From Callorhinus ursinus (taxonomy: Eukaryota > Chordata > Mammalia > Carnivora > Otariidae), in contig NW_020312785.1 in NCBI RefSeq assembly GCF_003265705.1, positions 17,248,023 through 17,312,022 on the forward strand: a DNA stretch of 64,000 nucleotides, given 5' to 3'. A model generated the notes under the pieces. That model saw nothing but the letters and a program-made list of their open reading frames with translations, was not told the DNA's origin and ran no database searches. This document shows positions 10,010-21,029 of this stretch, piece by piece. A program made the translations under genes and the position numbers. The first letter of the stretch is position 1, and each line of letters starts with the position of its first letter.

Positions 10010-10385
10010 AAAACAGATAAATTCACTGCATAGAGTCACACAATGAAATACTACATAGAATGAGAAAGTACGAACTATAACTATATGCAACAGTTTGGAT
10101 GAATATTACAAAAATAACTTTGAGAAAAAAGAGAAAAAATGAGAGAAGTTAAAAATGTATATATTATGATTTCAATCATATAAAGTTCAAAATCAAGGGT
10201 TAGTTAACAAGATTAACCTTTGGGGTTAGATGTCAGAATATCGTTTATCCTTGAAGATCATTTACTAAATGTGGACACAAAGGGGGCTTCTGGGATGTGA
10301 TAACATTTTCTCTGTTGGATTCTGGTTACATAAGTGTGGTCACCTTGTGAAAATTCGTGAACATATTCATGATCATTTATGCTTT
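10010..10385 (+). mobile_element. Ancient L1 (L1M-type) 3' end
   Basis: In order: 'CACAATGAAATACTACATAG', 'TATGCAACAGTTTGGATGAA', 'TCATATAAAGTTCAAAATCA', 'GGGGGCTTCTGGGATGTGAT' and 'GTGAAAATTCGTGAACAT'. This matches the end of ORF2 and 3' UTR of the L1MC/L1ME families. Highly diverged. Confidence 0.7.
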
Positions 10386-11028
10386 TTTATATGAATTTTT
10401 TTAAAGATTTAAAAAAACCAAGATTTAGAAAACTGAGGTAGGTGGTCAAAGATCACACAATTACTTTAAGGAAAAAGACTGATATAATATCCAGGTCTTC
10501 TTCTACTCTTTTACTTATGTATACATATATGAATAACCCACATATGAAACAAACACACAAATCTTTAAAGAAGGTTTGTACTTGCAATTTTCTAATAATT
10601 TGGATGGAATGGCCAACAAAAAATGGTTTGTATGAAAATACAACCAAAAGGGAAACAATTGCATAAAACACCTTTAAAGACTTGCCCTGGGTCTTAAAAA
10701 TATCATGATGTAGCAAATGTTAACACCAAAAACTCCAATGTTAGAACCAAAGGGCTGAATCACAAGCAGTTGCTAAACATCAGAGTACAATCTATTTTAG
10801 TTGAGAAATAGCCCCAGGTACAGAGAAATGAACTGCTAACTGTTTGAAAAAGTAATAAATAGCAATGACAAATAAAGACTACCTATGCGTTTTCCCTGCT
10901 TGAAAAATCACATTTTTTCTGACCTCTAGTGTGCTTTGATTAAAATTAAAGGATGTAAAAAATATATTTTTTCTGTATATATATATATATATACAGAAAA
11001 AAATTCTTTTTAAAAATTGCAAAAAAGA
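10386..11028. other. Unassigned AT-rich stretch
   Basis: No gene. Opposite-strand open frames (74 codons plus at 10442-10666, 87 codons minus at 10453-10716) overlap almost completely. That argues for low-stop composition rather than coding. It includes the (TA)n palindrome at 10967-11002. Confidence 0.5.
10967..11002. repeat. AT-rich palindrome around (TA)n
   Basis: Arms TTTTTTCTGTA and TACAGAAAAAA enclose an uninterrupted TA run, giving a near-perfect 36 bp inverted repeat. Confidence 0.9.
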
Positions 11029-11029
11029 G

Positions 11030-11241
11030 GGGGCTCCTGTGTGGTTCAGTCAGTTAAGTGTCCAGCTCTTGATTTCAGCTTGGGTCATGATCTCAGGGTT
11101 GTGAGATTGATTCCTAGGTTGGGCTCCATGTTGGGCATGGAGCCTGCTTAAGAATCTCTCTCTCTCTCTCTCCCTCTGCTTCCCCCCTTCTCCCTCCCCC
11201 TCTCTAAAATACATACATAAATACATACAATTTTTTAAAAA
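11030..11241 (+). mobile_element. SINE (older long subtype) with TSD
   Basis: The head is GGGCTCCTGTGTGGTTCAGT and the middle 'GTCCAGCTCTTGATTTCAGC' plus 'GGGCATGGAGCCTGCTTAAG'. It ends in ATACATACATAAATACATAC and poly-A. The TSD AA(A/G)AATTGCAAAA is at about 11013-11026 and 11241-11253. Confidence 0.93.
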
Positions 11242-11786
11242 AGAATTGCAAAAGAAATTAAATGTTGTAAGAGAATATTGATAAATGTAGCAGGGAAGGT
11301 GGAAATCTTAAATAATTCTAATGAGGTAAAATGAAGAATTTCTTTGATTTAAGTATATCTAAGTAATATAGATGCTAATAGTACTAATCAAAGATGTTTG
11401 GAAAGAATAAACTTTGTTATTTTGGGCCCAAGAGATAGAGACAACCCAAATTTAGAGATAATCCAAATTTAGAGATGATCCAAAAATAATTCAAAAGTAT
11501 AGAAAAAGCAGGCAATGGGGTTTTAAAAAATCTTATTTGAGTGACTTTTGGTAAGGAAATGGGTATTTACCAGTAGATTAAAGTGCATTAAGATAAAATA
11601 AATTAGAAAAGAGAAAGAATACATTTAAGTTGAATTTAAGAAAGAATGATTTCCTAGAAAAATATTGTATCTTAAAATGTCAAACTGAAATAAAGGGTAA
11701 GTGTTCATCCTTGAAAGAAAATGAATCTAACTTATAAAATGCAGGGAAGATTCCAAAATCTTTTGATATTAAAATGGGTATGGAAA

Positions 11787-11840
11787 TCCTTACTTACTTA
11801 CTTACTTACTTACTTACCTACTTACTTACTTTATTTATTT
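11787..11840. repeat. (TTAC)n tetranucleotide repeat
   Basis: About ten CTTA/TTAC units with one C interruption, then TTTATTTATTTT. Confidence 0.93.
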
Positions 11841-13561
11841 TGGACTTCATGGGGATGGTGGAGAAATGAAATATACATTGAGGCATGGAAGATTTAAGCA
11901 ATCTTCATTCTAGATTTTTAAAAAATTTTTCCACTCAGAATATTTTCCTCAGAGTAAATAATGAGTTCAAACTTAAGTAACCATCAACTTCATAAAGACT
12001 GCTATATGCAGAAGGTGTTATACACAAACTTAATGGCAAAGAGAAAGGAATCCAAGTATATCACTAAAGAAAGTCAGCAAACCATGAAAGAGAGCAAGAG
12101 AAGAAAGGATCAGACAAAACCAACAAAAACAACCACAAAACAAGTAAATACATATCTATCAATAATTACTTTGAGTGTAAGTGGACTAGGTGTTCCAATC
12201 AAAAGACATAGGGTGATGGAATGGATAAAAAAGGAAAACTCATCTATATGCTGCCTACAAGAGAGTCATTTCAGACTAAAGACACCTGCAGATTTAAAGT
12301 GAGGGGATAGAGAAATACTTATCATACAAATGGGTGTCAAAAGCAAGCCAGAGTAACAATACACAGAAGGGGAAAAAAATAGATTTTAAAACAAAGACCG
12401 TAACAAGAGACAAAGAAGGACACTATGTAATAATAAAGGGCACAATCCAACAAGAAGATATAGCAATTGTAAATATTTATGCACCCAACATAGGAGCACT
12501 CAAATACATAAAACAGTTAATAACAAACATAAAGAAACTAATCAACAGTAACACTGGGACTTTAACACCTCACTGACATCAACAGACAGATCATCCAAAC
12601 AGAAAATCAACAAGGAAACAGTGGCTTTGAATGACACACTGGACCAGATGGATCTAATAGATATATTCAGAACATTGCATCCTGAAACAGCAGAATACAC
12701 ATTCTTTTCAAGTGCACATGGAACATTCTCCAGAATAGATCACATATTAGGCCACAAAACAACCCAGTTCAAAAGGAATGAAATCATACCATTATCTTTC
12801 AGACCACAATGTTATGAAACTAGAAATCAACCATTAAAAAAAAATCTGAAAAGAGCAGAAATACGAGGAAGTTAAATACCAAGCTACTAAATAATAAATT
12901 GGTCAACCAAGAAATCAAAGAAGAAATCAAAAATCACAGGGAAACAAATAAAAACAATGGCTCAAAATCTTTGGGATGTAGCAAAAGGGGTTCTAAGAGG
13001 GAAATTTATAGCAATACAGGCCTAATTCAAGAAGCCAGAAAAATCTCAAATAAACAACATGACCTTACACCTAAAGAGACTAGAAAAAGCAAGAACAAAC
13101 AAAACCCAAAACCAGCAGAAGAAAAGAAAATAGTAAAGATTAGAGCAGAAATAAATGATATAGAAACTAAAAAAAAAAAAAAAAATAGAACAGATCAATG
13201 AAACCATCAGTTAGTTCTTTGAAAAGATGAACAATTATATGGTCAATTAAACTTTCACAAAGGAGGTAAGAACATGCAATGGGAAAATGACAGTCTTTTC
13301 AACAAATGGTGTTGGGAAAACTGGACAACTACATGCAAAAGAATGAAACTGGATCACTTCTTACACCATACACAAAAATAAACTTCAAATGAATTAAGGA
13401 CCTAAATGTGAGACCTGAAACCATAAAAATCCCAGAAGAGAGCCCAGGGAGTAATTTCTTTGACTCTGACCATAGCAACATTTTTCTAGACATGTCTCCT
13501 GAGGCAAGGAAAACAAAAGCAAAAATAAACTATTGGGACTACGTCAAAATTAAAAACTTCT

Positions 13562-13771
13562 AGGACACCTAGGTGACTCAGTCAGTTAGGCGTCCAGCTC
13601 TTGATTTCAGCTCGGGGTCATGATCTCATGGGTCCTGAGATGGAGTCCCAGGTCCAGCTCTGTGCTTAGTGGGGAGGCTTATTGGGATTTTCTCTTTCCC
13701 TCTCCCTCTACATTTTCCCAATCCCCCTCTCTCCTAAATAGATAAAATAAATCTTTTAAAAAAATTTTTTT
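13562..13771 (+). mobile_element. SINE inside the L1, with 14 bp TSD
   Basis: The SINE head is GACACCTAGGTGACTCAG and the middle 'GTCCAGCTCTTGATTTCAGC'. An AAATAGATAAAATAAATC and poly-A tail follow. The TSD AATTAAAA(A/G)CTTCT is at 13548-13561 and 13772-13785. L1 sequence continues in register on the right, so the SINE is younger than this L1. Confidence 0.95.
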
Positions 13772-14399
13772 AATTAAAAGCTTCTGCACAGCAAAGAAAA
13801 CAATGAACAAAACTAAAAGACAACCTATTGAATGGGAGAGAAATTTACAAAAGACATCTGATAAAAGGTTAGTATTCAAAATATATAAAGAACTGATATA
13901 AGTCAACACCAAAAAAAAAAAAATAATCCAATTAAAAAGTGGGCAGAAGACATGAACAGACACTTCTCCAAAGAAGAGATGAAGATGGCCAATAGACACA
14001 TGAAAAGATGCTCAACATCACTTGCCATCAGGGAAATGCAAATCAAAACCACAATGAGATATCACCTCACACCTGTCAGAATGGCTAAAATAAAAAACAC
14101 AAGAAACTACAAGTGTTGGTAAGGATGTGAAGAAAAAGGAACCCTCATGCACTGTTATTGGGAATACAAACTGGGTGCAGCCACTGTGGAAAACACTATG
14201 GAGTTTCCTCAAAAGGTTAAAAATAGATCTACTTTTTATCAGTAATCTCACTACTGAGTATTCACCCAAAAAGTACAAAAACACTAATTCAAAAGGATAC
14301 ATGCCCCCCCCAGTGTCTATAGCAGCATTACTTATAATTGCCAAATTATGGAAGCAGCCCAACTGTCCACTTACTAAAGAATGAATAAAGAAGAGGCGA

Positions 14400-14431
14400 A
14401 ATATATATGTGTGTGTGCGTGTATGTGTGTT
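14400..14431. repeat. (TG)n-rich patch in the L1 3' region
   Basis: ATATATATGTGTGTGTGCGT followed by GTATGTGTGT. This is the usual variable AT/GT spot of L1 ORF2 just before its conserved 'CTATAATGGAATATTACTC' block. Confidence 0.85.
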
Positions 14432-14832
14432 CTATAATGGAATATTACTCAGCCATAAAAAAGAATGAAATCTTGCCATTTGCAACAACATAGATGTAGC
14501 TAGAGAGTATAATGCTAAGCAAAATAAGTCAGTCAGAGAAAGGCTAATACCATGTTATTTCACTCATATGTGAAATTTAAGAAACAAAACAAATAAGCAA
14601 AGGGAAAAAAGGAGAGAGAAAAATCAAGAAATAGATTCAACTATAGAGAACAATATGATAGTTACCAGAGAAGAGATGGGTGGGGGATGAGTGAAATAGG
14701 TGAAGGGGATTAAGAGCACACTTCTCATGATGAGCACTGAGTAATGATGTAGAGAACTGTTGAATCGCTATATTGTACAACGGAAACTAATATAACACTG
14801 TATGTTAACCATACTGGAATTAAAATAAAAAG

Positions 14833-15900
14833 CTTTATAGAGAAAGCAAACCAAACAAAATATTTCTTTCAGAATTGAAATTATAACCTTTCTCCTATGC
14901 ACCCTCCAAAAGAGATATATTATTCTTAGAAGTGTAAAAATATTGATTTACAAATATACTTTCTGCAGTGTAATTCATAGGGATGTCATCAAATCAATGT
15001 TCAAACTGGATAGCTGTTAGTTAAACTCAATGTACTATTTTCTTATGTTATGATTCAAATTCATTAATATAAATAAAAAGTTTGGAGGAAAATAAAGTGA
15101 AATAATGTCATTTTAGTTAAAAATAATTAGAATAACTAGAAGTATAAATATATATATAATATAATTGAAATCATAACTGTCATAGATAAAATTATATCAA
15201 CATATAATTTCCAAAGCAAACAAAAAAATCATTGTATAAATACGAAAAAAATTATTACTATTGAATTATATCTGAGAACAATGTGTTTAACCTAATTCAT
15301 GAAACAACTATTTTCTTAGAGTTTGCTTTTGTGTTTTCTTTCTCTCTCTCTCTCTCATAACATTTGATTAGATAAATTAAGATTAATTCCTACAGTATCC
15401 AAATCTGCCTTGTGGTTATACAGCCTTGAAATAGACCCTTGATTAAATAATGTTTGTATTGTTTTGACTGCCTGTTACTTCTACAAAAAAAAGTAGGAAA
15501 ATCTGTTTTAAGTTAAAATAGGAGAAAAGAGTAAAAAATAATTAAAAGGTAGCAAGGGCAGAACTTTACCAGTAGAACTATATATGGGGTTGGAAAATGT
15601 TAAGACATGCCTTTTTGTTTTACCTCAAAAATAAGGAGTATTTATTTTCTAATCTATCTTCTTTAGTTTTTTTTTGACAGTTTGATAATTTCTGTACAAA
15701 GTTTATCAGGCAATACCCCCTGCCCCTGACATCAAGCATGTGTCAGCAAAAGAAAACATCAGGGAGCAACATAGATTATTGTGCAAGTGAAAATTATGTG
15801 TAGCATAACTAATCATATAGTTACTCTTTGATTTGTTAGAAAAAAATAGATTATACATAATATCTACATAACCTAGTGAATAATAATAATAGAATTGGTT
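14833..15900. other. Unassigned AT-rich stretch
   Basis: No gene and no named interspersed repeat seen. It contains a (TC)n run at 15338-15356 and short AT repeats near 15148. Confidence 0.55.
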
Positions 15901-15904
15901 GGAG

Positions 15905-16195
15905 ACTTTATATACATTATTTTATTTTATTCTCACAATTAATTGATGCCATCAAATCCAGTATTTAAAGGAAACTCAGAACAGTCAAGAAAACAGACTT
16001 AAGTCAGCTGACCAGTGATCAAATGAGGGAGGGCTATTAATTAGCAATACTACTTTATAAATAAGGAAACAAAATATCCAAAAGGTTAAGTAACTTTCCA
16101 AAGACCCCAATTATCAAATGATGGAGACAATATTTAAATCCTGGCAATCTGACCCCAGAATTCACTATCTCAATCATTACTTTGTGCTTCCTCCT
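15905..16195 (+). repeat. MIR SINE, old
   Basis: The MIR order is present: 'TTATATACATTATTTTATTT' and 'ATTCTCACAATT', then 'CTTTATAAATAAGGAAAC'. 'AAGGTTAAGTAACTTTCC', 'ATTTAAATCCTGGCAATCTG' and 'ACTTTGTGCTTCCTCCTA' follow. About 90 bp between 15955 and 16045 does not match and may be a later insertion. Confidence 0.75.
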
Positions 16196-16199
16196 ATTA

Positions 16200-17050
16200 T
16201 AGATCTCTGGTTTCAAGTTTGATTCCAGATCATAATATTCAGACTTGATTGAGTTCTATCAATGGGATGATTTGTGACTCCTAATGTTAATCAGAACAAG
16301 TTACATTTCCTTTTGTTCTTGCATTATGCTATCTTCTTGATAGCATCATTTTAAGAATAATAACTGGCTAAGTAAACTCCACTGACCCTTAGTAATTTAA
16401 CAAAAGCCCATGAAAATGAGGCAAGAGTTAATATCCTTTATCTTGTTCACTCTCTTTGAGGTTAATATTAATGAAGCAGAGTCATGAATTTAAATCCCAT
16501 TTGATTCACATAAATTTTCTAGACCAGATAGCTACCAATTGCCCTCTCAGATCCAAGCTAGTCATTTTTCCTGGCAAGTAAATATGGCTGGTCACAAAAT
16601 GAGAATTTATAGATGGACCTGCATCATCACACTGGCAAATCACTGAAAGTCCACCTATCGATGGCACCCAGTCATTTCATCTTTACTTATACACTATACT
16701 TAGTTTTAGTAAAATTCAATCCTAGTTTAAGTTAAGAATATGCTACCTATGCCTTCAAATTTTTGTACATGTACAGTTCATATGACATAATCTCACATGA
16801 TCTCACATAGCCTGGCCTGGTTAGGTTATGGAAAGTCTATGAAAATCTCTAGGAACTGTATTATAAGAGGGCTATTATCAACCTAGAGCACCACAAAAGG
16901 GAATCCCAATATATGTAAACACCCACAGATGAACTGCACTGAGAGATTTCCCTGGATGTGGGAATTCCAGTGCTAAAAACAGCATCGTCCCCTACAGCCT
17001 GGGGTGGTTGGCCACTGTCTTACAACAGCCCCCTTATGGGCAGTCTTGCT
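16200..17050. other. Unassigned stretch
   Basis: Unique-looking DNA without gene evidence. A small direct repeat (ATCTCACAT twice within 15 bp) lies near 16790-16810. Confidence 0.5.
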
Positions 17051-17055
17051 TTCTG

Positions 17056-17513
17056 GGGTTTCAGTTCTTGCAGTTAAACACAGTCAACCGTGGTCTGGAA
17101 GCAGACGGTCTTCCTTCTGAAGTATCATCAGAAGGTCAATAGTAACCTAATACTATATCACAAGGCCTATGTCATTCACCTCATTTCATCTCATCATGGA
17201 GGTATTTTATCATCTCATATCATCACCATCAGAAGAAGGGTGAGTATAGCACAATAAGACATTTTGAGAGAGAGAGAGAGAGAGAAACCATATTCACATA
17301 AATTTTTTCACAATGTATTGTTATAATTGTTCTATTTTACTATTAGTTATTGTTGTTAATGTCTTATTGTATCTAATTCATAAATTAAACTATAGCTATG
17401 TATGTATAGGAAAAAAATAGTGTATATAGGATTTAGTACTACCCACAGTTTCAGGCATCCACTGGGGGTCATGGAATGTTCCCCCCTCAGATAAGGGAGA
17501 CTAGTGTATTATG
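17056..17513 (+). mobile_element. Tigger/MER8-like DNA transposon remnant
   Basis: The right end is recognisable: 'AATGTATTGTTATAATTGTT', 'TATTAGTTATTGTTGTTAAT' and 'AAATTAAACTATAGCTATGT'. The terminal repeat region follows ('CAGGCATCCACTGGGGGTCA', 'AGATAAGGGAGACTAGTG'). The left part 'AGTCAACCGTGGTCTGGAAG' belongs to the same family, but the left terminal repeat is not visible. No transposase frame survives. An (AG)n run lies at 17266-17283. Strand is nominal. Confidence 0.75.
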
Positions 17514-17577
17514 ACAAATAATTGAAAGAATTGGAAAAAGTTAATGTGAGATAACTCTGGAAAAACTCAGTGAAATT

Positions 17578-17932
17578 ATATTAGTTCTCTAGGGCTGCCA
17601 TAACAAAGTATCACAAACTGGTCTGGAGACTACAAATCAGAGATCAAAGTGTCAAGATTTGGTTCTTTCTGAGGCCTCTTTCCTTGGCTTGCTGGTGGTT
17701 CACTCCCTGTGTCTTCACATAGTCATCATTGTGCACATTATGTGTCTATTTTCTTCTCTATGTTAAATTTTTCTCTTTAAGGACATCAGTCATACTGGAT
17801 TAGTTAAAATCTCATTTTAACTTAATCATCTCTTTAAAAACCTTATTTTCAAATACAGTCACATTCTGAGATAATAGTGGTTAGGACTTCAATATATAAA
17901 TTTTGTGTGGGGACACAATTCAGCCCAAAATG
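17578..17932 (-). mobile_element. MLT1A-like MaLR LTR
   Basis: A clear reverse-complement MLT1 copy. It runs from 'TATTAGTTCTCTAGGGCTGC', 'CATAACAAAGTATCACAAAC' and 'TTTCTGAGGCCTCTTTCCTT' to 'GGGGACACAATTCAGCCCAA'. The central part has a deletion and AT expansion. Solo LTR. Confidence 0.88.
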
Positions 17933-18342
17933 TCTTCCAGTATTTGAAAGACTCTCATCTGACAATAAAAATCAGTATATGTGTTTTTGTGTATGAATGT
18001 ATGTATATGAATACATATAAATCATATGAAAACTTCAGATTTAGGGGCCATCGATATATGAAAGCATTTTACAGAGACAAATCATAGCATAAAATTGAAG
18101 GTGATTATACATATATATATAGAGAGAGAGAAAGAGATATTAGACATAGATGTAGGTAAATAGATGTAGAGATAGAGAGATATCCATGCTCTCAAATAAG
18201 GAAGCATTGAAAGGAAAAATCAAGGAAGGACTGAGAAATTCTCACAGGAGTAGGTTCTGAAACAGAGAGAAGACATTCGTGAAAAAAGTGATGAGACCCA
18301 AGGGAAGTCTGGAGTTTAGATAAAGTAATGTACCAATGTTGA

Positions 18343-18400
18343 TTTATTTTTTTTAAGATTTTTTTAAGATTTATTTATTTGACAGAGAGAGACATAGGGC
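18343..18400 (-). mobile_element. SINE 3'-end fragment
   Basis: Reverse complement of a SINE tail (TTTAAGATTTATTTATTTGA then CAGAGAGAGACATAGGGC). The stretch TTTTTTAAGAT is duplicated at its start. The rest of the SINE is absent. Confidence 0.65.
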
Positions 18401-18724
18401 AATAAAGCCACCTTTTTCTAGTCTTTTTCTTTCTTTTTCTACACTGCAGTGAGAGAATGTGGTGCTTGAAGTTAGCACAGCCATATGGAAATCAAGAAAA
18501 AAAGGCGAGAGAACTACCAAGGTACTCATTCCAATGCCCTGACCAGCCCCAGGACTGACTTCTTTCAGAGTTCTTGATATGACAAGCAAATCAATGCTGT
18601 TATTATCCAACCATTAGTCAGGCACTCTGTTACTTTTAGCTACATGTTCTGCTTGAAATGGTTACAAATGGGCTACTGTAACTGATATGAAAAGGCTTCT
18701 TCTGGCTGTAAATTATTTTAGTGC

Positions 18725-18815
18725 AGCAATTTTAGGTCCTGTAAAGCCATAGCACAGAGTATAGTTTCTTGAACTTAATAGATGTTCAATAAATATCTGC
18801 TGATTAAATGATAAA
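18725..18815 (+). repeat. L2/MIR-type 3' end
   Basis: 'CATAGCACAGAGTATAG..TTAATAGATGTTCAATAAAT' and 'ATCTGCTGATTAAATGA' follow the common 'AGCACAGTGCCTGGCACATAGTAGGTGCTCAATAAAT' ending. Confidence 0.5.
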
Positions 18816-20560
18816 TGATAGCAGTAGTTTAGATTCAGTATCACACAGTTTGGGCTTTTAAGTATTAAAAAGGCTTTCATGTAATTTCTCCTATTAGTTA
18901 AACATGCAGATTGAAAAAAATCACTTGGTTTTTTTAAGATTATAGTTCATTTCCCCTTTTCAAAAATATTTCTCTCCCACAAATATTTGAAATACATTTT
19001 TCTACAACATATCTAAAAAAAATTTAATAAGGAGGAAAAATCTGGGTTTGCAGTTTGAAGTCATAAAATAATGCATACTAAAAATATGGAGTAAATGTAT
19101 CTTTTCTTGTCAAGGAATATTTATAAATCCCACTTAGAAGGACATCATTTCTCAAGATGTTCCAAGGCCCTAAGTCAGCTATTTAATAGAGAAGAATACT
19201 AAGAAATATAGTTCAGATAAAATAGCTTTATGGCATATAATTTCTTTTTTCATATATAATTTCTTAATGCTGTATGAATGTTCCTATAACTCAGACTCGT
19301 AGATATTATATCAAACACTTCTTTGGCTTCCGTGGAACACGGTAAAATACAATTCTCATTAATACTTAACTTACCATATTCTGGATCACCAAGCCCTTAG
19401 CAATTAATGTAGCATTTCTACCTTTCTGTCAATAAAATTAGATCTTATGCTTAATAGACGTAGACAAGGATCATAATTTTACATGGGAAAATAAAAATCT
19501 ATACAAAGTCCAAAAATGATCTTGTAAAAAAAAAAGCCAAAAGTTCAAACTATTACAAACTTTAAGTCAAAGTAATTGCTCCCTTGTTTGTAGTATGGGC
19601 TTTGTCTCTAAAATTATAGGACTTGCTAGTAGTAACTGATAAACTTAGCAGTTTTCAGCCTATTATTGTTTAACTTATTAATATTAATTATTCAAAATGA
19701 ACAAAATATTGTGGGTTTTTTTGGTATTGAAATCCCATTTGTCCCCCTCATTTTGAAATGATTGGGAGGAAAAGTATACTTTAAGTGTAAGAAAATATTG
19801 ATTCTAACTTCCTGGGTTTAGTTCTTTCTGTCTTACAACATCAAACAGTCCAAAGATAGATTATTTTTTTAGCTCAATCTTTACTTCAATTTTGGAAGTT
19901 ATTAGCGAGAAATACTAATTTGGAATTGGCATTTATATATGACTCAAATCAAATAAAAAATCAACTAATCTTTCTATTGGATTGTTACAGGAGTACATAA
20001 TAATTTACAGCCTCTTGTGGAAAACAAAGCAAAACAATGCATTTAGGTTTCTGCTCTCTTAGAAATAATGTTACAATTATAAGGGTCAGATGGAGAGGGA
20101 ATACTATATGAAGACACTCTATTTCACTCACATCTTCCTAGACCAGGTAACTGATTGGTCTCATCCTACTCACGCGAAGTGTCTCTGGAGAGGCTGTAAA
20201 TTCATCATGATTCGAGTTCTCTGAAAGCGAGAACCTAAGTCTGGGCTCCATAACCTTTGTTCACCTACCACAGAAGATTAAAATACATTTGTATAGCCTG
20301 AGTAAGATTAGGCTAATCTAATCCCTTCTTCCATGAAGTAGAAAATTAGAATGGAGCATCATGGATCCTAAGAGCACTAAAACCTAATTACATCTTTTGT
20401 TGATACTCTGAAGAGTCCATGAAAACTTGTTTTTGTACCTCTGGAATTGCTCTCATGTCTGACCTTTCCAGAGTTTGGTTATTTATTCCTAGCTTCTTTG
20501 TAAAAGTTCCTTGAATAATCATGATAACCAGTTCACATACCGTATGCTATATCCATATAT
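18816..20560. other. Unassigned AT-rich stretch
   Basis: No gene, no clear interspersed repeat and few long open frames. Nothing recognisable was seen. Confidence 0.55.
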
Positions 20561-20589
20561 AGACATAGCAAAAATTTATATTCTTTCTT

Positions 20590-20700
20590 TATGTCTCTAT
20601 CTGTCTACCTATCTATCCATGTATCTCTGTAGATATGTGGATATAGGGATAAATGATAATAGATGATAAATAGATGATGGATGGATAGATAGACCAATGA
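20590..20700. repeat. Degenerate (TCTA)n/(GATA)n microsatellite
   Basis: Imperfect CTAT/TCTG units run to about 20625. They are followed by GATA/GATG units (GATGGATGGATAGATAGA), so the two halves are complementary and could pair. Confidence 0.8.
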
Positions 20701-21029
20701 CACATATGACCTACGGATATATGGGTACTTATAATGGTCTCTCTATCTATGGACATATATGACATTTTGTATTATACATTTCATATTATACAAAGCGATA
20801 CAGTGAACTTAAGAACTGCTACTTTGAAAATAAAAAGTCCCTAACAATGCTGAATAACTTAATGGTCATTGGATTATGACCTCTCTTTAATACAGTCTAC
20901 CTGTTTAATCCCATCTATGTGTATCAATAGACTCAATCACATACCAAAGAGATTTGACTAACAGCACAAATCTTTATAGCAACCTAGCTGAAATAGTCAA
21001 AAGAAAGTAGATAGTAAATTATATCAATA

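Larger units (their letters stand above)
11950..14832 (+). mobile_element. L1 LINE with internal deletion of the RT region
   Basis: A 2.9 kb L1 remnant. At 11961-12302 the end of an ORF2 5' extension and the start of the endonuclease region are open (IKRHRVMEWIKKENSSICCL and QESHF are readable). Further endonuclease pieces follow at 12334-12576 and 12621-12875 (DKEGHYVIIKG, NIYAP, DLIDIFRTLHPETAEYTFFS, RIDHILGHK), separated by frameshifts and stops. At about 13227-13232 the sequence jumps from the 'TCTTTGAAAAGAT' block to the 'CAATTATATGGTCAATTAA' block. The whole reverse-transcriptase core is therefore absent. The ORF2 C-terminus and a complete-looking 3' UTR follow, ending near 14832. A SINE interrupts it at 13562-13771. 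Confidence 0.9.

Noticed and set aside
11961..13201. Series of plus-strand frames (113, 80, 84 and 100 codons) as exons
   Set aside because: They are successive pieces of one decayed L1 ORF2 endonuclease region separated by frameshifts.
14018..14384. Overlapping frames of 114 codons (minus) and 85 codons (plus)
   Set aside because: Both lie in the L1 ORF2 C-terminal/3' region; the plus frame is ORF2 remnant and the minus frame its shadow.
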